From Cryptomeria japonica (lineage: Eukaryota > Streptophyta > Pinopsida > Cupressales > Cupressaceae), in the NCBI RefSeq assembly GCF_030272615.1, contig NC_081407.1:138268897-138332896 (forward strand): DNA of 64,000 nucleotides, read 5' to 3'. Below the pieces are notes generated by a model. That model had not been told where the DNA came from. It searched no databases and saw only the letters and a program-made list of their open reading frames with translations. Positions 11,073 to 22,372 of the stretch are shown piece after piece. The position numbers and the translations under genes are program-made. The first letter of the stretch is position 1, and each line of letters starts with the position of its first letter.

Positions 11073-12190
11073 ATGCCCATAGACCCCAATAAAGGTAGAA
11101 GAGGCCACAAGGTGGTCAAGACCAAGCGATTAGGTGATCCTCTGACCCTGAACTGAAGGTAGCACATGGACGAGTTAGAGCCTGGAAGTACTCAGAGTGT
11201 TGGGGCGTTGGAGGTGGACATGTAGACGATGTGCGCATTATCAAGAGTGCAAGGAAAGCACCAGAACATAATAGTCAAAACAGCCCACCCAAGTTCGACA
11301 CACCTAGAAGTACTTAGAGTGTTGGGAATGTTGGAGGTAGACATGTAGAGGACATGTGTGTGGCTAAGAGTGTAGGGAAAGCATTGGAATGTAGAGGTCA
11401 GAACAGTCCACCTAGGTCTAACACATAAGGGAGTAAGCAAGCGAGAAACCAATTTGCACAAACTTTCCCCTCGTTGAGGAACCAAGAATAAGGGCCTTCA
11501 GCCAAAGACTCCAGGGAGGAGAGAGAATAGAAATGAAGGTGACAAAGGTGCATAAGACGCAGAAGGTGGACATGTAGGGAGCTCGTGCGTGGCTGACAAT
11601 GCAAGAGAGGCACCAAAACCCAGAGAGAAAGACGGTCCAATATAGTTGAACACACTTAGTACCCTCCAAAAAAGGACAATGTTGCACAACCAAAATACCT
11701 CGGAGAGGCAAAAACTCTTGAAGTTCATAGGGGATGGATCAAAGGACCCTGTACGCCATTGCAAAATATTTATAACGATATGGGAGGCGAATGGCCTAGA
11801 TGACCAAGACTATTGACTCAAGGCTTATCTCACCACCCTTAAGGGAATTGCCATTGTCTGGTACACAAACCTTGATGTCAAGTGCAAGGTGGGATGGACT
11901 AATCTAAATAAGGCATTCAAAGAGGATTTCAAACTCCTAAGATTTGACAACAATATTGTGGCCGAAATATATAATACCAAGTAGGGTAAAAATGAGAGTG
12001 TATGCACTTACAATCGTACGCTCAAATAACTACTGAACAAGATGGAGAACTAGCCAATCGATGGGTTGAAGAAGAGGTGGTTCACTGAGGAATTGATCCC
12101 TTTGATATGAAAGAAGATGAAAGCAGTGCCTTCATCCTCATACGTGGATGCTTACAATTGGACGATGGACATAAAGAGTGAAAATAAAAC
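11073..12190 (+). pseudogene. Tat-like Ty3/gypsy gag remnant
   Basis: An ATG at 11073 opens MPIDPNKGRRGHKVVKTKR. A long low-similarity region with stops follows. From about 11720 the retrotransposon gag (capsid) fold is recognisable: KFIGDGSKDPVRHCKIF, then IWEANGL, AYLTTLKGIAIVWY and FKEDFKLLRF, ending near 12180. At least six in-frame stops are visible, several readable as CAG-to-TAG or CGA-to-TGA changes. There is no zinc knuckle, protease or RT downstream; the element breaks off before 12250. Capsid proteins of this family package element RNA into particles. Confidence 0.7.
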
Positions 12191-12554
12191 ATCCTCCTTC
12201 CTTTGTGGAGACAACATACATGAAACCCTAATTCCTTTGTGGAGACAAAAGAAATTCATTAAGGTATATCATTAGTGTTTCAAGTATTTTGAGCCTTTCC
12301 CTCAAAAGGAAAGCATTTTTACTATAGTCTTTCATTTACATTTATCAATTCGATTTCATGGTTAATTCCAAAATTGGGGTTTGACCTAAGGAAAACCCCT
12401 ATTCCCAACATATTTCCTCTTTTCCTTGTGTGCAGGAACAACTACAGAGCTATATTTAGGAGAATCAATAGAATTCACATAGACAAAGAAGTTCATCTTT
12501 TGATGGTGACAAATTCAAAGGACCATGGAAAATTGATACTTCTAGGAACAAATC
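12191..12554. other. Spacer between Tat-like gag and chromovirus B
   Basis: About 360 bp with no recognised motif. It contains a near-duplicate of CTTTGTGGAGACAA (about 12197 and 12236). It may be further decayed internal sequence of the Tat-like element, and should continue at 20621 across element B. Confidence 0.35.
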
Positions 12555-13828
12555 TGATGTAGTAGAGGAGGTGTATGACTCAAACCAATCACAAACACCA
12601 CTTTGCAGTGTCACCTCTTTTTGACCAATGAAATTTTTTCTCCCAACTCACCTATGTAACAACGTTGCACCATATAACCAATAGACTTCTAGCTTATCCA
12701 TAACCTTGCCAAAGGCTTATCTCATGTGGATATGATGTATGCAACGTAATTTTGCCACCCAAATGGTTTGATGACACCCCCTAAGGTCTGTTCACTACTT
12801 TGGTTCTAGAGGCCTAGGAGCCCTTCAATTTAGGACTGGTGAAAATAAATTTTTACACAGACTCTTTCTTGACAAACAAAGACCAGTTTTAGACACCCAT
12901 TAAAGATTTTTAAATCATATCGCCAAATGGCTATGTGGTCCTTTGGAACATATCATCCAAAAATGAGATTCCTCACTGCAACAGCCTAATTAGGCCACTT
13001 TTACAAACAAGTATCAACAAATCAACTTCCCAACTTCTCTCTCCAATTTGTAGGGTCTTGGACCATCACATATGCTCACAATCCACCATTACTCTCAGTG
13101 AATCTTCTATCTACCTTGTTGTCTTCACAATTCACCTTCCTAACTAGCCTAACACATAGAGATGTTAGGCTTAGGGTTTGAGGAAACCCCTCCTAACTCC
13201 ATCCTCTACTACCAATTTGAAAAAAAAACATTGAAACAAAATCAAAATCTTCCATTCCACCATGTTTGGCCAAATTATTATAGGATGGAATGGAGTTTTG
13301 TTCACATTTTAGTTACAAACCCTTGTCACCTAGGGTTTACAGGCGGTTTGCAAAGAAACAATGGTAATGTTCTTAATTCTCTATGAAATCAAACTAAACA
13401 TGATGCAAATTAAAGTATTCTTAGAGGCTTTTCATTTTCACTAGGTATCACAGTACTATATACTTGTACGGAACCACACAACATACATAAAGTATAGAAA
13501 AATAGTCAAAATTGCAAAAAAATAAAGTGTTATTTATTGCTTCCTCCTCACAAGTGTTCATGCCTCAAAAATTTTGAGGCTACTTAAACATGTTTTGGCC
13601 TGAATTCCAATGGCCACAAATAATTTTTGAACTACATGACTAATCATATTCCAAAAGTTGCAAAGTTGTTAAGCAACTTTTGTATTTTCACACTAAATGA
13701 CCCTACATGAACTAAAACATTCACAAATGCTCTTAGTATGACCTTATTACATCAAATGAATAATAAACATGACCCTAGACCCCTATATGCATTCTTTGAC
13801 CAAATTTTACTTTGGTGCTCCTACACCA
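12555..13828 (-). repeat. 3' LTR of chromovirus B
   Basis: Starts TGATGTAGTAGAGG and ends GCTCCTACACCA on the + strand. It aligns throughout with 19323-20620, sharing for example TATGACTCAAA..CAATC near the start and the GACCCTAGACCCCTATATGCA block near the end. No clear polypurine tract is visible next to it: the pol reading frame runs to a TGA two bases from the LTR, and the nearby purine run at 13835-13850 is on the wrong strand. Confidence 0.85.
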
Positions 13829-14917
13829 TTCACCATGGGAGGAGAAGATGGCATGCCCCTGCTGAGATCAACTCTTGGACTGAGGTACCATGCTACTTTA
13901 TGTCATCATATGATATCGATGTAGCATATTCATTTGGTAGATCATCCCATTTGATCAAGCACTCATTGTAGACCTTGTGTCTTGTCCTCTTGACTTCCCT
14001 TGTGTCCAATATGCCTTCAAGTTTCATTGGCTGACTTGGGGGTAGATCTTTAATCCATTCTTCATCTTCAATCCCTGCTATACCTATTTATTCTCATGCA
14101 TCCATAGATCCCTTAAAAGGATAGAGGCTAGATACATTAAATATAGGTGAGATGGCTACCCCGGGGGGTAACTCTATCTCATAAGCATTTTGTCCAAACT
14201 TATGGACCACCTTGCAAGGTCCAATATTTTTCATTGTCAACTTGGTGTATTTTCCCTTAGGCAACCTCTCTTTTCTCAGGTGTGAAAGTCCATGTCTCCA
14301 ACCTTGACCTGAACATCCTTCTTTCTCAAATCTTCCCTTTCCTTGTATCTTTCCATTCTCTTTTGAAGAGTTTCTTTTACTTGCTGATGAATGTCATGCA
14401 TTGCTACTGCAAAATCCTCTCCTTGTGCACTCCTCCTTTGCATTCCCTTCAAATGCCTCAACTCATATACACCCCTTGGGATCATGCCATACACAACCTC
14501 AAAAGGATTTCTTCCTATGCTTCGGTTAATAGAATCATTATAAGCATATTTTGTTTGGGAAAGTGTGAGATCCCATGACTGGCCATGCTCTTGGTGAGGC
14601 ACCTCAACAATTTTCCCAATAACCTATTGACAACCTCAGTTTGGCCATCTATTTCTGGATGATGGGAAAAACTGAAGGTCAAATTTCTTCCCAACTTTTT
14701 CCACAAGGTCCTCCAAAAATTACCTATGAACTTGGAATCTCGATCAGGCACAATAGTCAAAGGAAGTCCATGTTTCCTTACAATTTCTTTGAAAAGAAAA
14801 CCAGCTATATTAGATGCATCATTTTTAGTTATACAAGGAATAAAATGTGTCATCTTACTAAATCTATCAACAACAACATACACATTGTCATACCCCCTTT
14901 GTGTCTTTTGGAAGACC
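13829..14917 (-). pseudogene. Integrase core and chromodomain of chromovirus B
   Basis: This is the downstream half of the integrase, separated from its N-terminal half by the solo LTR at 14918. Read on the minus strand: VYVVVDRFSKMTHFIPC (first catalytic Asp), IVPDRDSKF with the second Asp, HPEIDGQTEVVNR with the catalytic Glu, then NRSIGRNPFEVVYG, a GPCKVVHKF..NAYEIELPPG block, and a chromodomain (about 13900-14010) with LEGILDTREVKRTRHK and ECLIKWDDLPNEYATS. The frame shifts once near 14893 and carries stops (TGA and TAA around 14097-14106, TAG at about 13900). The usual chromodomain Trp of the EATWE motif is absent (YATSI here). Confidence 0.88.
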
Positions 14918-15699
14918 TATAGCAGTCATCGGCTAGGAGGGACCTCAAGGAAATCAGTCCAGACCAGTCAGCAAGAGTAAACACAATGGAAACACAAGAA
15001 CATGATGGAGGCAATGCAGAACAGATTGAATTATATCATGAAAATTGATTACAACCAACTGGTAGCAACCGAGTTACAGTAACCAGCTTACAGGCCTACT
15101 AAAACATGCTCAAAATACAAAACAGGTCACAACCGGGACCTCAAATCTTAGATCTATCACCTATACTCTATCTAACTTCCTCTATTGCATTATAATGCCC
15201 AATTACAATTATTTATATGATTCAAGGGGATCTAGTCAACCCAAAAAGGGATCAAAACCCGAAGAACAAGACCTAACATGTAAAACCAACAAGGTTTTCC
15301 TCCACCAAAGAAATTCCTTCAGAAAATCCAAAAGATGAAGTGTAGATCACTGGGAAAGGTTGACCACATGCCAAGGAACATCAAAATCAACACTCAGGGC
15401 TCCATAATCTATGAAAAGGATCCAGTAGATCACCAATGCAAATAAGTCCAGGCGACCGGTAATAGAAAATTGTCTTGGAAACCGGTAGCGATAACTTGTC
15501 AGAAAATGATCCAAATGCTCCACAGTTTGGGAATAAGGAAGATGATCAAGTCTTCAAGCAAAAGCCAACTCCACAAGTTCCAATGAGCCAAATCCGGGAC
15601 ACATAAAGAAATGTTGAAACTGCAAACAGAAAGAAAAACAAAAAGGAAATATTTCTGGTTGATGCAAGATTGCTATGAACCGGGGATGCTCCTGCATCA
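14918..15699. mobile_element. Solo LTR inserted in the integrase of element B
   Basis: A 782-bp insertion is bounded by a perfect AGACC duplication (14913-14917 and 15700-15704); the integrase frame continues on both sides. It starts TATAGCAG, probably a decayed TG, and ends GCTCCTGCATCA. Its right end resembles that of the LTR at 7909-8751, so it belongs to a related family. It has no internal region or second LTR, as expected after recombination between two LTRs. Orientation is not firmly set. Confidence 0.85.
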
Positions 15700-16200
15700 A
15701 GACCCAAAAAAAAATCCATGATGATTGACTCCCAAGGGTGGTTAGGTATTGGCAAAGGTTGATAAATACCTACATTAGAACTTGATCCTTTAGCTCTTTG
15801 ACACACCCCACAACTCTCCACAAACCTTTTGACATCAACATTCATCCTTGGCCAATGATAAAATCTCTTGACCTGCTCAAAAGTTTTATCATATCCAAAA
15901 TGTCCATCTAGACTCCCACAATGCTTCTCTCTGATCAGATTTTATCTCATAGATCATTTTCCGCACACACAACCAAGAACCCTTGAATAACAAACCATCT
16001 TGCAACACAAAATCATAATACTCACTATGAAAAGCACCTTGTGACTGACTGCAAACAATGAAAACATATCTAAAATCATCATCATCTTGGTACATACCTT
16101 TAAATGCATCCACCCCTACACTTTGGAGTTGTATCTCTTGTACTAACATTCCTCTCCTACTCAGAGCATCAACAACCTTGTTTTCTTGACCCTTCTTATG
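15700..16200 (-). pseudogene. Integrase N-terminal part (H2C2 finger) of chromovirus B
   Basis: On the minus strand this runs from DALSRRGMLVQ, the canonical RNase H/integrase connector (about 16140-16180), through YYDFVLQDGLLFKG to the zinc-binding HFGYDKTFEQVKRFYHWPRM..CGVCQRAKG and PWESIIMDFFLGL, where the solo LTR interrupts. The first His/Cys ligands are partly legible across a frame change near 15890. With the part at 13829-14917 this gives a nearly full-length integrase. Confidence 0.85.
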
Positions 16201-17340
16201 GTTGATGGTGAAGGTATATGCCTACAAATATTCCACCCATTTCATGTGTTTATGGCTAAACTTTTCTTGATTATTCAAGAAACAACGCATGATTATCAAT
16301 GAGGACAACAAATTCCTTAGGCAAGAGATACTATCTCCATTTCTTGAGGATCTTTACCATTGCATACAACTCTAGGTAATATGAGGAATACCTTCTTGTA
16401 TCTTCATTAAGATTTTCACTAAAGAATGCCACCGGCCTCCCTTCTTGACTCAAAACTGCACCTATAGAAAACCCACTTGCATCACATTCAATGGTGAACA
16501 TCTTGTTCAAGTCAAGCAAGGTAAGAGTGGGTTGTTGGGCTACCTTGGTCTTCAAGATTTCAAAGTTCTTCTCTACCTCATTAGTCCATTGAAACTTATT
16601 CCTTTTATCCCCCTTTATAGTATCAACAATAAGAGCACAAATATGACTAAAATTCTTTAAGAACTTCCTATAAAAAATAGCCAACCCATGGAAGCTTCTT
16701 ACCTCTCCTGCTGACTTAGGAGTTGGCCAACTGAGTATGGTTTCTAACTTTTTGGGATCCATCTTCAAATTACCCTTAGAGATCACAAAACCAAGATAGA
16801 CTAGTTCTTCTTTCATGAACTCACACTTCTTAAGGTTTATCATCAACTTCTACTTATGCAACCTCCTCAGGACCATATCAAGGTGTTGCAAGTGCTCCTC
16901 CATTGTTTTGTTGAGCACAAGGATATCATCTATGTACACCACCACAAATGTTTCTATGAAAGACTTAAATTATTTATTCATAAGCCTCATGAATGTGCTT
17001 GGGGCATTTGATAACCCAAAAGGCATCACCTTCCACTCATATAAGCCCTCATTGGTTTTAAAATTTATCTTCCATTCATCCCCCTCTCTGATCCTAATCT
17101 GATAGTACCCACTTTTGAGGTCTATCTTTGAAAAATAGCATGCCCCTCCAAGACAATTCATCAAGTCTTCAATTCTAGGTATAGGAAACCGATACCTTAT
17201 TGTGATTTTGTTGATTTCCCTTGAATTAGTGCACATTATCCATCCTCCATCCTTTTTAGGTGCTAAGACAGTAGGGACAACGCATGAACTCAAACTCTCC
17301 CTTATGATGCCCTTGTCCAACAATTCTTGGCTTTGCTTGC
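16201..17340 (-). pseudogene. Reverse transcriptase and RNase H of chromovirus B
   Basis: On the minus strand: [71 protein letters not shown], then YIDD (about 16927-16938) in VVVYIDDILV. The connection with LGFVISKGNLKMDPKK follows, then RNase H with ECDASGFSIGAVLSQEGRPV, SENLNEDTRRY and YYLELYAMVK. The YIDD and RNase H acidic residues are still encoded. Breaks: a TAA in the RT at about 16970, stops at about 16850 and 16330, and the frame loss after KILKKWR. It would copy element RNA into DNA if intact. Confidence 0.9.
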
Positions 17341-18012
17341 TTATTTCTTCATTTTATTTGGGTGTCAACTTATATGCAGCCTCATTGGGCAAAGGTGCAC
17401 CTGGTATAAGGTCTATGTGGTGGCTCACACTCCTTATAGGTGGTAGAACATTGGGAAGCTCATTAACCAATGTGTCTTGATACTTATCTAATAAACCTTG
17501 CACTTCCCTGAGCACATCATCAATGCATGCTGCTATTAGGATTGACTGTGATCTGATTAGGATGGCATATCCTTGTCCTCCTTCTTCCTTCATTGTCTTC
17601 AAGAACTTCTTCTCCCCAACCACCATGACACTAGACCCAATCTGTTTGTCCATGCCTTCCTCTTGAAGTGGGGTCAATGTGAATGAAGTCCCATCTTTCT
17701 TGATCATGTAGATGATCTTGTTCTCATCATGCTTGGCCTTCCTGTCATATTGCCAAGGTCTTCCTAAGAGTAGGTGGCATACATCCATAGGGATGATGTC
17801 ACATACTATTTTATCTTTGTAACCTCCTATGTTGAACTCCACCCATGCTTGTTTATTCATTAAGACCTTTTGTCCTTTAATTAACCATGACACCTTGTAG
17901 GGAATGTAGTGAGGAATCTTCTTCAAATTCAACTTCTCTACCATCTCTAAAGACACTAAATTATCAGTGGAAATTGAATCAATAACCACTTTGCATACCT
18001 TCCCATGTGATT
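17341..18012 (-). pseudogene. Protease of chromovirus B
   Basis: The frame is continuous with gag through a single TGA at about 18014, so gag and pol were one polyprotein. The retropepsin region reads VCKVVIDSISTDNLVS, where chromoviruses normally have an Asp-Ser-Gly or Asp-Gly-Gly active site; the Gly position is Ile here. The second signature, CHLLLGRPWQYDRKAKHDENK, is preserved. The domain ends near IDLIPGAPLPNEAAYKLTPK, the usual lead into RT, after which a TAA interrupts. Confidence 0.85.
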
Positions 18013-19240
18013 TTCAAGTAGTCCTAAACAATTGGTTTCTTTGTGGAGGCTCTTGGGATGTTGGCACTTTGATCAACATCCTCCTTAACATAAAGGACTC
18101 ACCTATCTCAGGGATAGCATGCTGAGAAGGTGAATTGGCACTTTCATTGTCTTCCTCTTGCACAATTTGAGTTCTTCTTTCACCACCTTGGGAACTTGAC
18201 CCTTGTTTATACAAGCACTTCCATGCAGAGTGTCCAAACTGATTGCAATTGAAGTATCTACCTAAGAAGGTGTTTGACCCTCTCCCTTGACCTCCAAACC
18301 TTCCTCTACCATTAGGCCTTCTTCCTCTAAAATCACCTTTGTCACTTGACTCACCTTTTTGTTCTTGGTGGTTGCTTGATTCATCTTGTGACTTGGAGGA
18401 TTTTCCTCTTCCCCCAAAAGAGCCTCTACCTCTGAAATTTTTGCTCGTACCTCTATTTTGCTTGTCTTTCTTCCTCTTCAACTTATCTTTAGCTTTAATT
18501 GCTAGCTTGTAGCACTCCTCCACTGTCTTTGATGTAGTAAGACTTAGTTCATCTTGGATGTTATACCTCAGGCCATTGAGGTATCTTGCCACCATCTCTT
18601 CTTCATCCTCTTCATGCCCCATCCTTATACTCAGCTTGTAGAACTCCTTGATATATGCATGTACATCCCACTCATTTTGCTTGAGGTTTTGTAGCCTCTT
18701 GAACAATTGAATGTTGTAGTCACTAGGGAGGAACTTCCCTTTCAACTTTTCTACCATTCTGTCCCAGGAAGTTATCTTAGGCTTCCCTTTCTTTCTCCTC
18801 TCAACTTGTACAAAGTACCACCAAAGTAAGGCATGACCTTTTAGTTTTGATTTGGCCACCTTCACCTTATGATCCTCCGGCACATATTCACACTCAAAAT
18901 GGTTGTCCAAGGCAACTATCCAATCTAGAAACTCTTCTCCATCCAAATTACCTCCAGAAATGGGTAAGTTTGTTTTAGGCTTATGACCATCACTTCTGAC
19001 TACTTTCAAAAACCTAGCCATCCTCTCTTCTTTAGGGTCTATTTGCTCCTTGGGCCCTCCTTTGGGTTCTTCCTCTTCTTCCCCTTGGTCACTCATATCT
19101 CTTGTGACCTCATCTCTTCTTTGGTTGGCTTCTAGGGCTTCAATTAATTCAACCATCCTTTCTTCCATTTCTCTCATCTCCTTGGCATGCTTCTACTTCA
19201 ATTCACTAATCTCTCTTACAATAACACTCTTTTGAGACAT
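18013..19240 (-). pseudogene. Gag of chromovirus B
   Basis: The probable start is the ATG at 19238-19240 (MSQKSVIVREISELK), followed by one TAG and then 387 open codons from MREMEERM. Features in order: an acidic, Glu-rich N-terminus; the capsid core with LDGEEFLDWIVALD, VAKSKLKGHALLWW and FLPSDYNIQLFKRL; a basic Arg/Gly-rich stretch; and a CCHC knuckle at about 18215-18259 reading YFNCNQFGHSAWKC, where the first Cys has become Tyr. The final residues LFRTT run into a TGA and then the protease in the same frame. Apart from two stops this is the best-preserved ORF in the window. Confidence 0.9.
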
Positions 19241-19311
19241 CTTGTCCTTGTCTACAACAACCAACTAATTCTTCAACCAAACTTACATTTCCCTATCAGA
19301 ACATTATTTTT

Positions 19312-19319
19312 TGATACCA
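19312..19319 (-). other. Primer binding site of chromovirus B
   Basis: TGATACCA on the + strand is the reverse complement of TGGTATCA, the core of the initiator-tRNA-Met site. It lies three bases inside the 5' LTR, as required for minus-strand priming. Confidence 0.7.
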
Positions 19320-19322
19320 CTA

Positions 19323-20620
19323 TTATGCAACAAAGGAGGAGTATGACTCAAATCAATCAAAAACACCACTTTGTAGTGTCACCTCTTTGTGACAGGGAGA
19401 TTTTTCTCCCAACTCACCTATATAACAACGGTGCACCATATAACCAGTAGACTTCCAACTTATCCACAACCTTTCCAAAGGCTTATCTCATGTGTATATG
19501 ATTTATGCAACCTAATTTTGCCACCCAAATGGTTTGATGACACCCCCTAAGGTCAGTTCACTACTTTGCTCCTAGAGGCCTAGTTGCCCTTCAATTTAGG
19601 ACTGGTGAAAAGAACTTTTTACACAGACCCTTTTATTGACAAATAGAGACCATTTTCAGACACCCATTAAATATTTTTAAATCATATTTCCAAATGGCTA
19701 TGTGGTCCTTTGGAACATGTCATCCAAAAATGAGATTTCTCGCTGCAACATGGCTTAATTAGGCCACTTTTACAAAACAGGTATCAAAAAATCAACTTCC
19801 AAACTTCTCTCTCCAGTTTGTAGGATCTTGGCACATTACATATTCTCACAATCCACCATTACTCTCACTGAATCTTCTATCTACCTTTTTGTCTTCACAA
19901 TTCACCTTCCTAACTAGCCTAACACACAGAGATGGTAGGCTTAGGGTTTGAGGAAACCCTTCCTAAATCCATCCTTTGCTACCAATTTGAACAAAAACAT
20001 TGAAAAAAAATAAAAATCTTCCATTCCAATGAGTGGCCAAATTCTTATACGGTGGAATGGAGTTTTGTTCATATTTTGGTTAAAAACCCTTGTCACCTAG
20101 GGTTTACAGGTGGTTTGCAAAGAAACAATGGTAACTTGCTTAATTCTCTATGAAATAAAACCAAACTTGATGAAAAATGAAGTAGTCTCAGAGCCCTTTC
20201 ATTTGCACTGGGTCTCACAGTCCTATCTACTTGTACAAAACCACAGAATGTAAAAAAGTACAAAAAAATAGTCAAATTACAGAAAAATAGAGTGTTCTTT
20301 ATTGCTTCCTCCTCACAAGTGTTCAACAACCATGCCTTGACAATTTTGAGGCTATTTAAACATGTTTTGGTGGGAATTACAATGGCCACAACTAATTTTT
20401 GAACTACATGACCGTTCATATTCCAAAAGTTGCAAAGTTGGTAAGCAACTTTGGCAACTTTTCAACAACTTTTGTATTTTCACACTAAATGACCCTACAT
20501 GAAATAAAACATGCACAAATGGTCTTAATATGACCTTATTACATCAAATTAACAATAAACATGACCCTAGACCCCTATATGCATTTTTTGACCAACTCTG
20601 ACTTAGGTGCTCCTGCACCA
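19323..20620 (-). repeat. 5' LTR of chromovirus B
   Basis: Aligns with 12555-13828 along its length; starts TTATGCAACAAAGG and ends GCTCCTGCACCA. It is about 24 bp longer than the left copy through small indels, for example an extra TTGGCAACTTTTCAAC-like stretch near 20450. Expected to hold the promoter on the minus strand; no confident TATA box was seen. Confidence 0.85.
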
Positions 20621-22323
20621 AGATCAAAAACATATTATTTTGCTCAGATGTAGGTTGGTGGCTCTATACGATATTTGTAGCTTACTGTTTTTATTATATT
20701 GCTTCAATAGTTCACTATCTTTCCCTAATATTCAACAATTCAATTCAATTTAATTCAATTTAGGAAGGAGAAAGACCCTATCAAAAGGAGAGTTGAAATC
20801 TGATCTTGAAAAATCTTAATCTTCTACGGCTAGATCTATTAAATTCCTCTCTCCACAATGTAATGGTTAATTAGTTAATTTAGCGGTTTTATTATCTTAA
20901 TTTAAATCTAACCCTATTTTTTCACCATTACATCCTTATAATATTGTGATGCTTTGAAATTATTCAATTTCTAAGGACTTTAAACATTGAAAAAGGAAAG
21001 AGTTGAGAAAGAAAAGAATTAATGATACTAAGTTCACAATGATTTACAAAGTGATACTTTAACATTGTAAAATGATATCACATACCAATCTTTGCTTCAC
21101 TAGACCTTGTCACAATTACACACAAATGGTGCAAATCTTCAAATGAGAGCCAATTGATTCCGTAAACATCTCAAGTGCACTTGAATCTAGTGCAACAACT
21201 TGATATTTCATAGAAAGATAATAAAAATATAGCCAAATTTATAATCAAAATGACTCTCATTTAACATTCATGTTATAGTCCTTGCAAGTAAAATCAAACA
21301 ATCTCATATTCTAGGCTATAGGAAACCATGAAGGAAGAAATAATTGGTGATTCCCCAACTCCATGCTCCATAGTATTAGAAAATATTCATCCTTAGTCTA
21401 ATTTCCCAAAGGTACTCTTATATTACTTAGTTTCTTTTAGTAAAAAGTCTAAAAGTTATCTCTATGAGCTTTCAATCTAACTATCTCCTCCCTTTTCAAA
21501 AATGAATAACTTTGGGCCTTTTATATAAACAAAACACCAAAATTTAATTATAGTGAATCAATGGCTCAGATCTCTCCAGCTAAAAGCTACGGTGGTAAGT
21601 CAAATAGAGGACATGGGTGACATCAAAATTCTAGATAACTAGCAACAACTAGTATGTGTTGTATGTAACAATGGAAAATATATTTAATGTGGGGTCTCAC
21701 ATTGGGAAAATGTATTTAATTTAATATTGAGAAAAATATTAATAAAGTGAAATTTAGTACCCAATATTAAATAAGGGAACAATGGTTTTGCAATTTTATG
21801 GTGTTAGTCACATGGTTTTATGTAGTGCTATTTGGTGGTTTTGTGTGAGTTTCTTTCTACAAAAGCAAACACAAGGATAGTTGTCTAAAGTTTCCTACTT
21901 GGGGTTTTGAGTCTTCTTTTGAAGAGTGCATATATAAATCATGGCATGGGATGTGTGGTTACATGCTTGGACATACGAAGGATGTATTGGTGAGGCTCTA
22001 TGTTGTTTTAGAGGTATTCATATAAAAGATGTAATTGCAATGCTTATGCTAAATATTATGTTAAGCACGACTGCTTTTAAAGGTTGGTTTTTTCCCTCTT
22101 GAGGTTTTTTCCAAGGTATATCTTGTGTCATATTTCAAATGGGCATGTTCTCTATTTTCTTGCATATGGATTATAAGTACTTGTTTGCATAGATTTCTCT
22201 TTTGGGTTATGTGGAAATTGTCATCAGATGATTGCAAGTTTCCTTTCAAATATGTGTGTGTTAAGAAATGATATAGCATATTGGCTAATGATTATGGTGT
22301 ATTTGGGTATACTTTATGATATA

Positions 22324-22372
<49 letters not shown>

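Larger units (their letters stand above)
12555..20620 (-). mobile_element. Nearly complete Ty3/gypsy chromovirus B, minus strand
   Basis: Two alignable LTRs (12555-13828 and 19323-20620) flank a minus-strand internal region in the order primer site, gag, protease, RT, RNase H, integrase, chromodomain. The candidate 5-bp target duplication is AAATC (12550-12554) against AGATC (20621-20625), one mismatch. The order gag-PR-RT-RH-INT and the chromodomain place it in the chromoviruses. By eye the LTRs differ at roughly one base in ten, so the insertion is old. A younger solo LTR (14918-15699) splits the integrase. Stops in every domain make it inactive. Confidence 0.9.

Noticed and set aside
11192-12007. 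Overlapping minus-strand frames of 60-97 codons
   Set aside because: They are antisense shadows of the Tat-like gag on the + strand, which has the recognisable domain.
13835-13850. Purine run next to the left LTR of element B considered as polypurine tract
   Set aside because: It is purine-rich on the + strand while the element is transcribed from the minus strand; the tract should be on the minus strand.
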